Source: Hemerocallis citrina (Eukaryota > Streptophyta > Magnoliopsida > Asparagales > Asphodelaceae). From it: a stretch of DNA of 64,000 nt. Positions 23,921-35,233 of this stretch are shown here, piece by piece (the first letter of the stretch is position 1; each line of letters opens with the position of its first letter). The position numbers and the translations under genes were made by a program. The stretch covers positions 199,235,835 to 199,299,834 of the forward strand of contig CM030366.1 in assembly GCA_017893485.1 (NCBI GenBank), read 5' to 3'. The notes beneath the pieces are model-generated. The model made no database searches. It was not told the origin of the DNA and worked only from the letters and a program-made list of their open reading frames with translations.

Positions 23921-25165
23921 CCCAAGTTGTAGAAGTGAGTTTCGACTTGCGGTTCGAGAGATACGGCCGTGTATCGCTTTTGGTTGAAAAAAACTAAGTA
24001 AAGCGGTACTCGGCCGTATCTCGCAAACCGTGAGTCGAAACTCACTTCTACAAGTTCGAGTGGCCTGCGCTACGTGAATTCGACCAAGTTAAAAAGTTTT
24101 ATAAATTTTGGATGCCGTTTGTACAGTTTTCTCACGTTCCTCGCATTAGAAGTTAATGACTTAGAATATTTTTAGTGCGGTTAGAGTTGAAAACCTTGCA
24201 AACGGCCTCCAAAAAATACAAAACTTTGTGAGTAGGTTGATCTCACGCAGCACAAGTCACCCCAACTTGTAGAAGTGGGTTTCGATTTATGGTTCGAGAT
24301 ATAAGGCCGTGTATCGCTTTCGGTTGAAAAAAAAGCCAAATGAAGTGATACACGGCCGTATCTCTCGAACCGTGAGTCAAAACTCATTTCTACAAGTTTG
24401 GGCTGCTTGCACTATATGAATTCGATCAAGTTGGAAAGTATTATAAATTTTGGATACCGTTTGTGCGGTTTTCTCATGTTCCTCGCATTAGAAGTTAATG
24501 ACTTAGGAATTTTTTAGTGCAGTTAGAGTTGAAAACCTTGCAAACGGCCTCCAAAAAATACGAAACTTTGTGAGTAGGTTGATCTCACGCAGCACAAGCC
24601 ACCCTAACTTGAAGAAGTGGGTTTCAATTCACGGTTCGAGATGTAAGGTCGTGTATCGCTTTCGTTTGAAAAAAAAGCCAAATAAAGTGATACACGGCTG
24701 TATCTCGCAAACCGTGAGTCGAAACTCACTTCTACAAGTTTCGGTGGCTTTTGCTACGTGAATTCAGGCAAGGTGCAAAGTTTTATAAATTTTGGATACC
24801 GTTTGTACAGTTTTGTCACGTTCCTCGCATTAGAAGTTAGTGACTTAGAATTTTTTAAGTGCGGTTAGATTAGAAAACCCTTCAAACGACATCCAAAAAA
24901 TACGAAACTTTGCGAGTAGGATGGTCTCATGTAGCACAAGCAACCCGGACTTGTATAAGTCAATTTCGACTCACGGTTAGAGAGATACGGCCGTATATCG
25001 CTTTCGGTTGAAAAAAACACAAATAAAGTGATACACGGCCGTATGTCTCAAACCGTTAGTCGAAACTCACTTGTACAAGTTGTGGTGGCTTGCGCTACGT
25101 GAATTAAATCTAGGTGCAACCTTTTATAAATTGTGGTTGCCGTTTTGTGGGGTTTTGTGATGTTT
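23921..25165. repeat. Left terminal array, 4 units of about 341 bp, each dyad-symmetric
   Basis: Unit landmarks (GTAGAAGTGAG or variants) at 23,929, 24,269, 24,611 and 24,953. Each unit holds a near-perfect hairpin of about 60-bp arms (TTTCGACTCACGGTT.../...AACCGTGAGTCGAAA with CGGCCGTAT on both arms) and a second, looser hairpin formed by the spacer (TTTTATAAATTTTGGATGCCG against CGGCCTCCAAAAAATAC). The array is thus a chain of about 170-bp monomers in alternating orientation. Confidence 0.9.
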
Positions 25166-25257
25166 CTTTAATAATATGTAAATAAAGTTAGAAAGTTATC
25201 ATCACATTCCGTAACGGGTTTAGTAGCCCTAATTGTTATCCTTTTCACACTTTCATA

Positions 25258-27583
25258 GGTACAGACAGTTTTGAAGGAAGTTCTGTTGCTGGAGAGAAAT
25301 TTGTTCGAGCACAACAAATTGGCGAGTTTCTTCCTCATGTTGACGAGCACCTAAAACCAAATATTGGTATGACATTTCCCACTCTAGAGAAAGCAGAAAA
25401 ATTTTATTCATCGTACTACAAATGTGCAGGATTCTCTATGCGTAAAGGTGAAAATAAATACATGGAAAACGATATAGTGGATAAATCATATATTTGTAAT
25501 AAAGCCGGGGAGTCACCGAATAATCAGAATGAAGCTAGACGAGAACAACTTCTAGAATGGGTTGCAAAGCTTTCGTTCGTGTCAAACTAAACCCACAAAG
25601 TAATTCGTGGACTCTTTATTTATTTAATGAACCATACAATCACGAATTTACTTCACCCGGTAGACGTCACTTGCTACCTCGAAACCGTGAATTGACAAAT
25701 ACAGATAAAAAAGTAATTGGTCAACTTACCGAAGCTAATGTCCCTGTATGCAAACAAATGCTATTCTTTGAAGGTGCAAGTGGAGGTAATGAGAAAATTG
25801 GTTTCACTGAAATCGATGTCAGATATCTCAGGAGAGACGAGATGGAAGGTTTAAAAGGACATGACGGGCAAATTCTACTTGAGTTCTTTGAATCCAAAAA
25901 GGAGATCGATCCTTTATTCTATTATGATTACCAATGTGATCCCGAAGGGCGATTGTTCCATTGTGTCTGGGTGGATGGTATTGCTAGAAAGAATTATGAA
26001 GTGTTTGGGGATGTTCTTTGCTTTGATGCTACCTACAACACAAATCGATACGGAATGTTGTTTGTACCATTTGTTGGATTCAATCATCATTGGCAATCAA
26101 TATTCTTAAGTTGTGGGTCCATCCAAAATGAGAAGGCATCCTCATTTGAGTGGTTCTTTGAAAAGTGGCGAGGAGCAATGACTCACGATCCGATGAACAT
26201 CGTGACAGATGAGGATCGTGGAATAACTTCTGCATTTTCTAAAATTTTCTCAACCACGTCACATAGATATTGCATTTGGCATATTTTGGATAAGTTACCG
26301 CATGAAGTGTGTATGCTGAATAATATTGACAGGTTTAGGGATGCTTTGAAGACTATCATTTATATGGCGGAATATAAAACTGAATTTGAACAGAAGTGAA
26401 AAATTTTGATTTCCCAATACAAACTTGAGAATAACAAATGGTTGTAGAAAAAATTTGAGATTCACGAGAAATGGGCTTCCGTGTACGCAAGAGACTCATT
26501 TTAGGGCGGCATGTTGAGTACCCAACGTAGCGAATCACTACATTCATCCTTGAAGCACCATACTCATAAGAAGTACTCATTACATGAATTTGCCGTCATC
26601 TTTGACCGAGTCTTAGTAAAACAAAGACACGATAAACTTAAAGAAACACATAGTAATCGCGAGGAGAGGCCAAAATTGAAGACCAAATGGGCGTTGGAGT
26701 CACAAATGGTGGGAGCATACACACTGAAGATTTTCTACAAATTCCAATAAGAAGTCGTAAAAAGCTTATTACTTAATGTGAGTTTAATTGCGAGTATGGA
26801 TACACCGGATAGTGCAGCTTATTCTGTAACCATTTGTGGAAATTCGGAACCGGGGAGGGTGATTTCTTATTGTAAAATCAGTCAAATTGCTAAATGCCCT
26901 TGTGCCATGTATGACTTCGTAGGCATTCCCTGCAAACATCTATTGGCAGTTATTCGGTTCACAGATCACACCGCACTACCCGAGCAATATATTTGTAGGC
27001 GATGGACCAGGGATCAACTGACAAGAAGCAGTACACCGGTTCCCAATAGTATGGACGACAATTTTGTCTCTCGTTATTGTGAACTGACTATGTACTCAAG
27101 ACATTTGGTCGATCTTGATTATTTTTCAGAGCGAGGGTACAAGTACATGCTCGACCACATGCTCAAGGGAATCGAAGGCTTTGCTCGCATTGAATCCGGG
27201 AATAGCATACCACACGAAGATAGAGCACAATCGGAGAGTGGTGGACATGCACATGCACAAGTGGGGGACCCCGTGTAGTGCACCACAAAAGGGAGGCCTA
27301 AAGGGAAAAGGTTGAAGTCTATCAGAGAATTCCAAAAAACGAAGAGGCCAAGACTTTGCAGGACCTGCCTTCGTGTCGTATGTCACGATTCACGAAATTG
27401 CCCAAAAAATATGGCAAGGTAATATATCAGAGACTAAGTATTTGTTAATTGGACTCAATGAATCTAAACTTGTTGTAGTCGATACTAACCCTTTGTTCTC
27501 CCTTATTTAGTGGATTGGTTGGGTATAAAGAAGCTCCAAACGCTGGGGAGAGAGAGGATGATGAAGGTGAAGGTTCGTGCTAA
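25258..27583 (+). pseudogene. FAR1/FRS-type MULE transposase (nonsense- and frameshift-disabled)
   Basis: Plus strand. An intron-like 3' end (TTTCATAG) near 25,257 precedes a frame with the FAR1 DNA-binding domain (TFPTLEKAEKFYSSYYKCAG; GCKAFVRVKL), interrupted by a frameshift near 25,540. The MULE DDE core follows: Asp in CFDATYNTNRYG (codon 26,025), Asp in VTDEDRGI (26,208), Glu in QRSESLHS (26,532). A SWIM zinc finger reads CPCAMYDFVGIPCKH (about 26,899-26,943), then a tail knuckle CRTCLRVVCHDSRNC. In-frame stops at 26,397 (TGA), 26,445 (TAG), 26,502 (TAG), 26,748 (TAA) and 27,276 (TAG) lie within otherwise aligned sequence. A last short exon is likely at about 27,512-27,583. All catalytic residues survive, so decay is recent relative to the fold. 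In family members this protein binds terminal repeats and moves the element. Confidence 0.9.
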
Positions 27584-28063
27584 GGAATTTTTTGTGTTAT
27601 GTATGTCATATCAAACTTTCATGATAAACACCGAATAATTGCCTACATTTGTCTTTCGATGTGAATAGAATTATTAATTTCAACTTGATTATTAACCTTT
27701 TTTTTTTTTGGTGCAGGACCGGAATGAAACAAAATCGTGCCCATGGAAAGAATCAATGCGTTGAAAACTTCCATACTTTTGATTGTATATATGTGGTTAA
27801 TTGAACGTTTCTTTGTAATTGAGTTTTTGTAATTGATACTTCCATACTTCCAAACTATTGTTGTAATTGATTTTTTTTGGATGCCGATGTGTACAGAATT
27901 ATTATTTGTGTTGACGGTTGTGAGTGAATTTTATGTATTTGTGCAGACTGTGTTTTTCTGCAATATATCTATGCTGTTGGATTTTTTTAAAATTTGTGGA
28001 AAATTGTGAAAAATTTATGGAAACTTACATTTTGAAGATAAAATACTGCAAAATTGAATAAAA

Positions 28064-28410
28064 CCTAGCCCGTTATTGGAGATAACGGGTTAAAATAACT
28101 TAACCCGTTATTGAGGAGAACAGGTTAAGTAGATTGATATTGGCAGGACCTCATACCATACAGACTAAGTATTGATAAAATACTGCCAATTTCTCTCTGC
28201 TTAACCCGTTATCGGGGATAACGGGTTAAGATCACTTAACCTGTTATCTTAAATAACGTGTTAAGTAGATAGATATTGGCAGTAGTTTATCAATACTTGG
28301 TCTATAGGGGATGAAGTCCTGCCAATATCTCTCTACTTAACCCGTTATTGGTGATGACGGGTTAAGATCACCTAACCCGTCATCGTCAATAACGGGTTAA
28401 GTAGAGACTT
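28064..28410. repeat. Nested palindrome cluster 1 (TTAACCCG family)
   Basis: Three units of the form ACTTAACCCGTTAT..ATAACGGGTTAAG..CTTAACC..AACGGGTTAAGT, flanked by inverted GCCAATATCTCTC / GATATTGGCAGT. Each unit is a palindrome whose arms are themselves palindromic. It lies just downstream of the transposase 3' end. Confidence 0.9.
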
Positions 28411-28905
28411 TTTTACAGAACTTTCGTCTGTGTAGGCTCTATGTGCTTTTGTTGATACACATACAACTTCACAAAATTTGTTCATTCACAACAACTTCTA
28501 CAGATGATAATTTGTTCATTCAACAATTCACATCAATCTTGGGATACTTAACCCGTTAAGTTGATTGATATTTGCAGTGTCTTCGCCTTTATGGTACAAC
28601 TCTTTAAATTTCCAAGATAAAGTTCGGAGAATATAGGGATACGGGTTATATCTTTGTACATCAAACATTACAAACTGGGAAATACATGTAAATTGAACAT
28701 ACATAGAATGCATACATAACTCAAGCGAATTGATATTACAAAGTCATTCTTTGACACTTTTACCAAAATTTGCAATTAATTTAGTGTACAAGTACATGCT
28801 GGGTTTCTTCTCAAAGAGGTAGGAAGAACTGCTAACACTGCCTTTTTTTGAATGCATAAGTAACAGTTATCTCTCCTGCATACAATTTAGTTCACTACTA
28901 TTACC

Positions 28906-29121
28906 CAGAGGCAGCAATTCTCCGGTTTGTGGGATATAGTAGTAGTGGGTGTAACCGTATATTCAAAGTACTTGACAACTTCTTGACACGCACTCCTCAT
29001 ATTCGTACTATTTGTTGTATGATTGTGAGGTGTGCATGCCAAGAAGTTGAAAAGTACCATGAATACATTGTGACACCCACCACTACTCCGTCCTACGAAA
29101 CCAGAGAATTGTTGCACTCTG
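28906..29121. repeat. Long imperfect hairpin, about 100-bp arms
   Basis: The arm at 28,906-29,007 (CAGAGGCAGCAATTCTC... ACAACTTCTTGACACGCAC) pairs with 29,015-29,121 with roughly 75-80% matches and a short loop around TACTATTTGTTGTATG. This is the size and mismatch level of a plant MIRNA-like or MITE foldback. No terminal repeats typical of MITEs are evident. Confidence 0.75.
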
Positions 29122-29514
29122 TGTAACAATAGGGAACGAATGTGTATGAAGGGAGGAGAATTTTTACTTAAGCATTCATTCAAAAAGCCCCAAAAAGAAG
29201 AGTAAGGGGAATGAAGAAAAAAAAAAGGCAGAGTCAGGAGTCCTCCCTACCCCTTGAGAGAAACCCAGCATGCACTTTGTACGCTAAAGTAAACATGCAT
29301 CTGTCTCTCTACTTCTGCATCTTTAGCTTCTTTCTGAAACAATGTTATGAAGAACTCAGTTGAAGGAGACTCTATTTGAACTCAGGTTTTTTTTGAACTC
29401 AAACTTCTTCCCCTTTCAGCATCTGTCTCCTCCCTTTTTTTTCTTTCTTTTCTTCATCTTATATATTTTCTTTATTGAACTCAAGAGGCATGAACTCAAG
29501 AGGCATATTTATAG

Positions 29515-29930
29515 GGAAATGAAGAAGGAAGCATTGAAGTGCAAGAAAATAAGAAGGAAATAATGAAGACAAGAAGAAAAGATTGGCAAGAAAACAAGAA
29601 GGAATTGAGTGTGATTCTGGAATGTTGAATGAAGAAGGCAAGAAAACAAGAAGGAAATGAAGAAGGCAATAAAAGATTGGGAAGAAAACAAGAAGGAAAT
29701 GAGTGTGATCCTGAAATGTTGAATGAAGATTGGCAAGAAAACAAGAAGGAAATGAAGAAGGCAAGAAAAGATTGGCAAGAAAATAAGAAGGCATCATGAT
29801 GATTCTGAAATGTTGATACACTTCTCAATACATTGATACACTTCTCAATACTTTGTTGAATGAAGAAGGCAAGAAAACAAGAAGGAAATGATAAAGTCAA
29901 GAAAAGATTGGCAAGAAAACAAGCATGAAC
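29515..29930. repeat. AG-rich minisatellite
   Basis: Irregular repeats of GAAGAAGGCAAGAAAAGATTGG and AAAACAAGAAGGAAATGA, interleaved with TGTGATCCTGAAATGTTG copies. Minus-strand frames rich in Phe/Leu/Ser/Cys arise from this composition and are not credible proteins. Confidence 0.8.
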
Positions 29931-30004
29931 AGCAATATGATACACTTCTCAAAATGCAGCAACAACAACAGCAATATACAGACCAAGTATTCATAAAGTT
30001 CTGC

Positions 30005-30365
30005 TAATATATCTCTACTTAACCCATTATTCAGGATGACGGGTTAAGTCTACTTAACCCGTCATCACCAACAACGGGTTAAGTAGACAAATATATGCAG
30101 TACTTCATGCATACTTGGTCTGTAGATGATGAAGCACTGCCAATATATTATCTACTTAACCCGTTATTAAGGATGACGGGTTAAGTGCACTTAACCCGTT
30201 ATAACCAACAACGGGTTAAGTAGACATATATTGGCAGTACTTTTTGCAAACTTGGTCTGTAGATGATGAAGTACTGTCAATATATGTCTACTTAATCCGT
30301 TATTGGCAGTGACGGATTAAGTGCACTTAACTCGTTATCCTTAATAACGGGTTAAGTATAGTTAT
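30005..30365. repeat. Nested palindrome cluster 2 (TTAACCCG family)
   Basis: Three further units, with GCCAATATATTATCTACTTAA.. / ..GTAGACATATATTGGCAG flanks and a hexamer-rich core TTAACCCGTTAT. Same architecture as 28,064-28,410. Confidence 0.9.
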
Positions 30366-30489
30366 ATTGACAGTACTTGACATATATTGGCAGTACTAAT
30401 AATTTTAACATTGTTTGAAAAAAAAAATCAAAATGTTTGTAAATACAATAAATAATGTAGTTCAATAAATGAAAACAATTTATTATAAA

Positions 30490-31680
30490 TTATTCAAACA
30501 CTACTGTAACCCTACTAAAACTCTCTAACCCTAGTACGTTACAAAAAAAACTCTTCATAAAAAATTATATAATCACCTATCCATAGAAGTTCGTTACACA
30601 ATTTGAACTTTTAAAGTAAACAAATAAATTTTTATAACAATTACATACATTCAACGAATTCGGTTTAAAACAAACAGTGTCAACGGGTTACGACTAGGGT
30701 TACAGCGTTATTGTAGGGTTACGGTAGGGTTAGAGTAGTTCTTAGGGTAAAAATAGGGTTACGAGTTATGTAAAATCCAGCTTCTTAAAATTTTGAGTGT
30801 TGAAAATGATGAAATATAAAAAAAAAAACTCAAATTAGAGGAACTTGGTTCACAACAAATAAATATAGGGTTAGAGTAATTTTAAACATTATGAAAATTT
30901 GATAATATAGTTGAAAATTTGAAAAAGTTTATTAAAAATGAATCTAACCCTACGAACTACTCAAACCCTAATGTAACCCAACTATTCCAACCCTAGCCGT
31001 AACCCTACTGTAACCCTACTCTCACCCAAGCTGTAACCCTGCCCTACGGTTAGAGTAAGTTTTAGAGTAGGGTTAGGACACGTTTGTTGATATTAGAAAA
31101 GGTTAGAGATAAGGTTAGAGGAGGGTAGAGTAGGTTAGAGATAAGGTTAGAGTAGGTTAGAGTAGTTCGTAGGGTTAGAGTAGGGTTGGATAGTTAAAGT
31201 AGGGTTACAGTAGGGTTAGAGTAATTTTAAACATTCTGAAATTAAATAATATAGTTGAAAATATAAAAAAAATTTATTAAAAATGGAAATTATTAAAAAA
31301 TATATTAAAAAATACATGTCTATGAATGTCACTAAATGGAAATTATTAAAAAATAAATGGAAATTATTACGTGGCAATAAATGGAAATTATTAAAAAGCA
31401 TAAAATTACATATGTAAAACTCCACATGTAAAACCCATGTAGAACCACATCAGATTATACTCCCCACATGTGGATGATCACATGTAGAACCCAATAATGC
31501 AAAAATTTCAGTGCGTTTTAGACCGGAGAGCTACAAATATTAACCTAATTAATCAAAACAAAAAACAACCACTTACTACTAACCCTTAACCCTAGCTTAC
31601 CCTAACCCTAACCCTACACTAACCCCTAACCCTAACCCTACACTAACCCCTAACCCTAACCCTACGCTAGTTATCAAATT
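30490..31680. repeat. Degenerate telomere-like CCCTAA/TTAGGG stretches
   Basis: Scattered AACCCTA and TAGGGTTA words at 30,510-30,540, 30,700-30,780 and 30,950-31,215, and a tighter run at about 31,584-31,668 (repeats of CCCTAACC and CTACACTAACC). Spacing is irregular and mixed in orientation; it is internal to the MULE. Confidence 0.6.
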
Positions 31681-31861
31681 TTATGTTTTAAACTTTTACA
31701 CCACCTTTAATGTTAACGATTTTATATTGGTTAGTTACGTGGCAATAAATGGAAATTAATAAAAAATATAAACAATTATTGGCATATGAATGTCACTTTG
31801 CAGAGTTCAGGAGACAATGTTCGCAAAGGATGAAGAGAAAGTTGTAGAAAGCATAAAAATA

Positions 31862-32470
31862 TCTTTCTACTTAACCTGTTATTGTGAATAACGGGTTAAA
31901 TGATCTTAACCCGTTATTCACAAGAACGGATTAAGTAGATAGATATTGGCAGTATATTATGAAAACTTAACCCGGAGAAGTCCTGCTAATATCTCTCTAC
32001 TTAACTCGTTGTTGTGGATAACGGGTTAAGCAAACTTAACCCGTTAACCCCAATAACAGGTTAAATGGAGAGATATTGGCAGTCCATTATGATGACTTTA
32101 TATGTAGAGGGATAAAGTACTACCAATATTGCTCTACTTAACCCATTATTGTGAACAACGGGTTAAGATCACTTAACCCGTTGTTCACAATAACGGGTTA
32201 AGTAGAGCGATATTGGCAGTACTTTGGTCTGTAGGGGATAAAGGACTGCTAATATCGCTCTTCTTAATCCGTTGTTGTGAACAACGAGTTAAGTGATCTT
32301 AACCCGTTGTTCACAATAACGGGTTAAGAAGAGCGATATTGGTAGTACTTTATTAAGACTTGGTCTGTAGGCTTCTAAAGGACTGCCAATATCTCTCTAT
32401 TTAACCCGTCATCATGAATGACAGGCTAAACTCAATTAACCCATTATTGTCAATAACGGGTTAAGTATAG
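31862..32470. repeat. Nested palindrome cluster 3 (TTAACCCG family)
   Basis: About five units. The unit at 32,110-32,215 is nearly perfect: CCAATATTGCTCTACTTAA ... TTAAGTAGAGCGATATTGG around a GATC-containing centre, with each arm folding on itself (TTGTGAACAACGGGTTAAG). It lies between the PMD gene 3' end and the intergenic DNA, mirroring cluster 1. The sequence after it (32,463-32,580) also resembles 28,400-28,560. Confidence 0.9.
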
Positions 32471-32871
32471 AGATTTGTGCAGCACTTTTGTCTGTGTTTG
32501 GCTGTATACATTTTTGTTGATACAAATACAACTTCACCAAATTTTGTTCACAAATTCACATCACATCAATGTATATAATACAACAGATAACTTCACAAGA
32601 ATTTTAAAGCATACAAATGTACAATGTCAACCAAACCACATAATTAATTCAAATCAATACAATTATCCAAAATTTACACAAAAATTATACATATAAAGTT
32701 ACACATGTCCAAAATAAAAAAAATATTGATAAAGGCGTTGTTCACGTTGGCTTGCACAGCATGCCCGGTATTTACCTACAACAATTTATCAACATAGAAA
32801 CAAACTATTCATTAGTTATTGGAATAACAAAATCAACAACCAAATGCTAAACTACTAAAGAGTATTATATA

Positions 32872-35106
32872 CTACTGTTTACGGCCACGTGGCTTGCGAC
32901 CGCTTGGTGTGAATTGATCGGGCGGGTTCCGCTTTCTTTGAGGATTTTGCCATCTGCCTTGTGTCCTGGGGGATTCAGGGTCATCCGACCACTGCTCCAT
33001 TTCAACTTCTTCAGGATTTTGCTGTTGTTGCAGTTGTTGTGGCTCGGCAATGTGAATTCCCTGCCTTGTCACGCTCTTTCGCCTAGAACCCGTTGCTAGC
33101 ACGTTGGCTTTCAAATACGCCTCAAGTTGCGGACCTTCACCCACGTCCTCAAGAGTATGATGGCACGGCATTAGCATCTCCCACCTTATCTCCTTAAAGC
33201 TCTCGGGCACCTTACTCTTCAAGACGCGAGCAGCTGTTCGAACGTTCTCCCATGTGTTTTCAATCTACATTTGGTTGAAAATTTCAATTTAAACAACATG
33301 CATACTTAACACATCACCTACCTCAAATTACAGTACATGCATACTAATTATATGAAATTTGACTAACAAATTTTCGATATGTCTCAGCCTTTGGTTGGTA
33401 AATCGGCTGAATATGTCTGAGCTGGTTCTGCCTGGGTTGGGGGAATCGAAATCTGTACATCGGCTGGTACAGCTGCCTTTGGAGAAACATACAACCGTGT
33501 TATCCGCTTGTACCACATCATGTATGCCTGTTGGAGGGAGCCATCATACGGTATCGCGACGAACATCATATTCGGTGTCATTTGATGCCGTATGGTGTTC
33601 CAGTTGGCTACATGGTAACGATGGTAATCAGCCCAATCGAAATTGGGCACTCATCCCGTTCCCCTCACCTCGTGCAACTTTTTATCATAACACCTGACAT
33701 CGAGAATCTTTTGTTGATATCCAAATTGCCGCATCACTCTATCAGGATACTGGAACTCGACAACTCCAAAATTCACAAGTGGTACAACCGTTAATCAAAG
33801 GGCACTGTCTAAACAGACCGGTGGAACCCTTTGCAACCTGGCGGTCGAGTATGATTCCCAATTGATGAACTTGTCCCGCAGGTTATCTAACTCATCTCTG
33901 TAGTAGGTTAAAGATTGGCGTGGGTTATCGATCCACGTGTGCCGCCCCGCCCAATATGCTCCTAGAGGAGGAACAACTCCGGCATCCTCGGGTCGGCCAA
34001 CCAATCCGGTATAACCTCAATAATACGGGGACGTCCTATGTGGATGCGTTCCCAACTCCAGATCTGCAGTAGCACCATTGGGCCACCCATTTGTATGGCA
34101 CCTTAAGAACATGTGCACAAATTCCTATATAGTAGCGCCAGTGCCGCACTCCCCCAACTGAAACGGCCCGCATAACAGAAATCTTCCAACAACCGTAGGT
34201 ACATTAGCGGCACGATTGATGCGGATGAGTTCGGGAAGATCACTCCCCCTATCATACTAAAAATGTATGCATGTGCATAGTAGGTTAGGGTTTGCTCGTC
34301 CGAATCGGGGGCCAAATAATCCTCCTCGAACTGAAATTTCAACCAACTGATGTACAGTGATTTACCATCGAAATTTTCATCCATAACTTCAGCTTCCGCT
34401 TTATCTTTCGCAGCTTCTATTTGTTCATACAATGAATCTTCATCAATATCTGCAGGAACATTATCGAGAATTTCTTTTTCAACGGCCTCTCTTCTTTAGA
34501 GAACTATCAACTAGAGATCGATACCAAGCAAATCACGAACAACTTTAACTCGATCGAAGTCCATGTTCCCCATCACGGCGACCCCATCTATTGGTAGCCT
34601 AGTTATCATTGCCACATCTTGGAGGGTCACAGTCATCTCACCCACTGGTAGGTGGAATGTGTGGGTCTTCGGCCTCTATCGCTCGACAAGAGCTGTAAGT
34701 AGCGGTCGATCTAGCTTTATTGAACCCATAAATTTTGCTCTGTAGAAACTGGCCTCCACTAAGTACGGCGTGTATGGGGGTCAAAAGGAAGAACTGTGTG
34801 GTTCCAAAAGTTACATTTCTTATCGGACCCATTCCACACGGCTTCGGATCAGTATTTGGGTTGCAAGGTGAGTAAGTTTGTGTCCACGGGTCCAGGTGGT
34901 GTAACGGGAATCGAGGACGACGGACCTGCCTCAGCAAATGTAGATTAACAGCCACCAACCTACACGAATGAAGATAACAAATGTTATTACTGAGATAATG
35001 TTACATATTCGTATTTAAAACCAATAATAATAATCAATCTTACCTCAGTAGTTGGTGCACCACTAGTGGTACCGGACGGGCTTCTCAGTTGCCTTGTTCT
35101 AGCCAT
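32872..35106 (-). pseudogene. Plant mobile domain (PMD, aminotransferase-like) gene of the MULE, broken
   Basis: Minus strand. The start is ATG at 35,106 (MARTRQLRSPSGTTSGAPTTE) with a clean donor GAG|GTAAG at 35,044; exon 2 begins near 34,963. PMD hallmarks follow: GEMTVTLQDVAMITRLPIDG (about 34,575-34,635), AYIFSMIGGVIFPNSS and AGRFSWGSAALALLYRNLC (about 34,110-34,270), then TYYRDELDNLRDKFINWESY (33,850-33,910). A Gln/Pro-rich basic C-terminus ends at 32,872 (RKPRGRKQ). Frame changes and stops (for example a TAG after LLGIDL near 34,515) break it. PMD proteins of the MAIN/MAIL family act in silencing and development; TE-borne PMD copies have no settled role. Convergent with the transposase gene. 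Confidence 0.85.
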
Positions 35107-35233
35107 TTATCTATGTACCAAAAAATTTAAATATGGTTGGTACGCGTTACATCCAGTTATTTATCATCAATGAACATACCGAGATTGTGGGAAAAATGTA
35201 CAAATGACAACAACAAAAAAACAGTAAAAGTCA

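Noticed and set aside
29459..29945. Phe/Leu/Ser/Cys-rich membrane-like minus frames
   Set aside because: Open in three phases because of the AG-rich minisatellite; composition artefact.
31584..31668. Chromosome end / true telomere
   Set aside because: Too short, irregular, mixed orientation and internal to a transposon.
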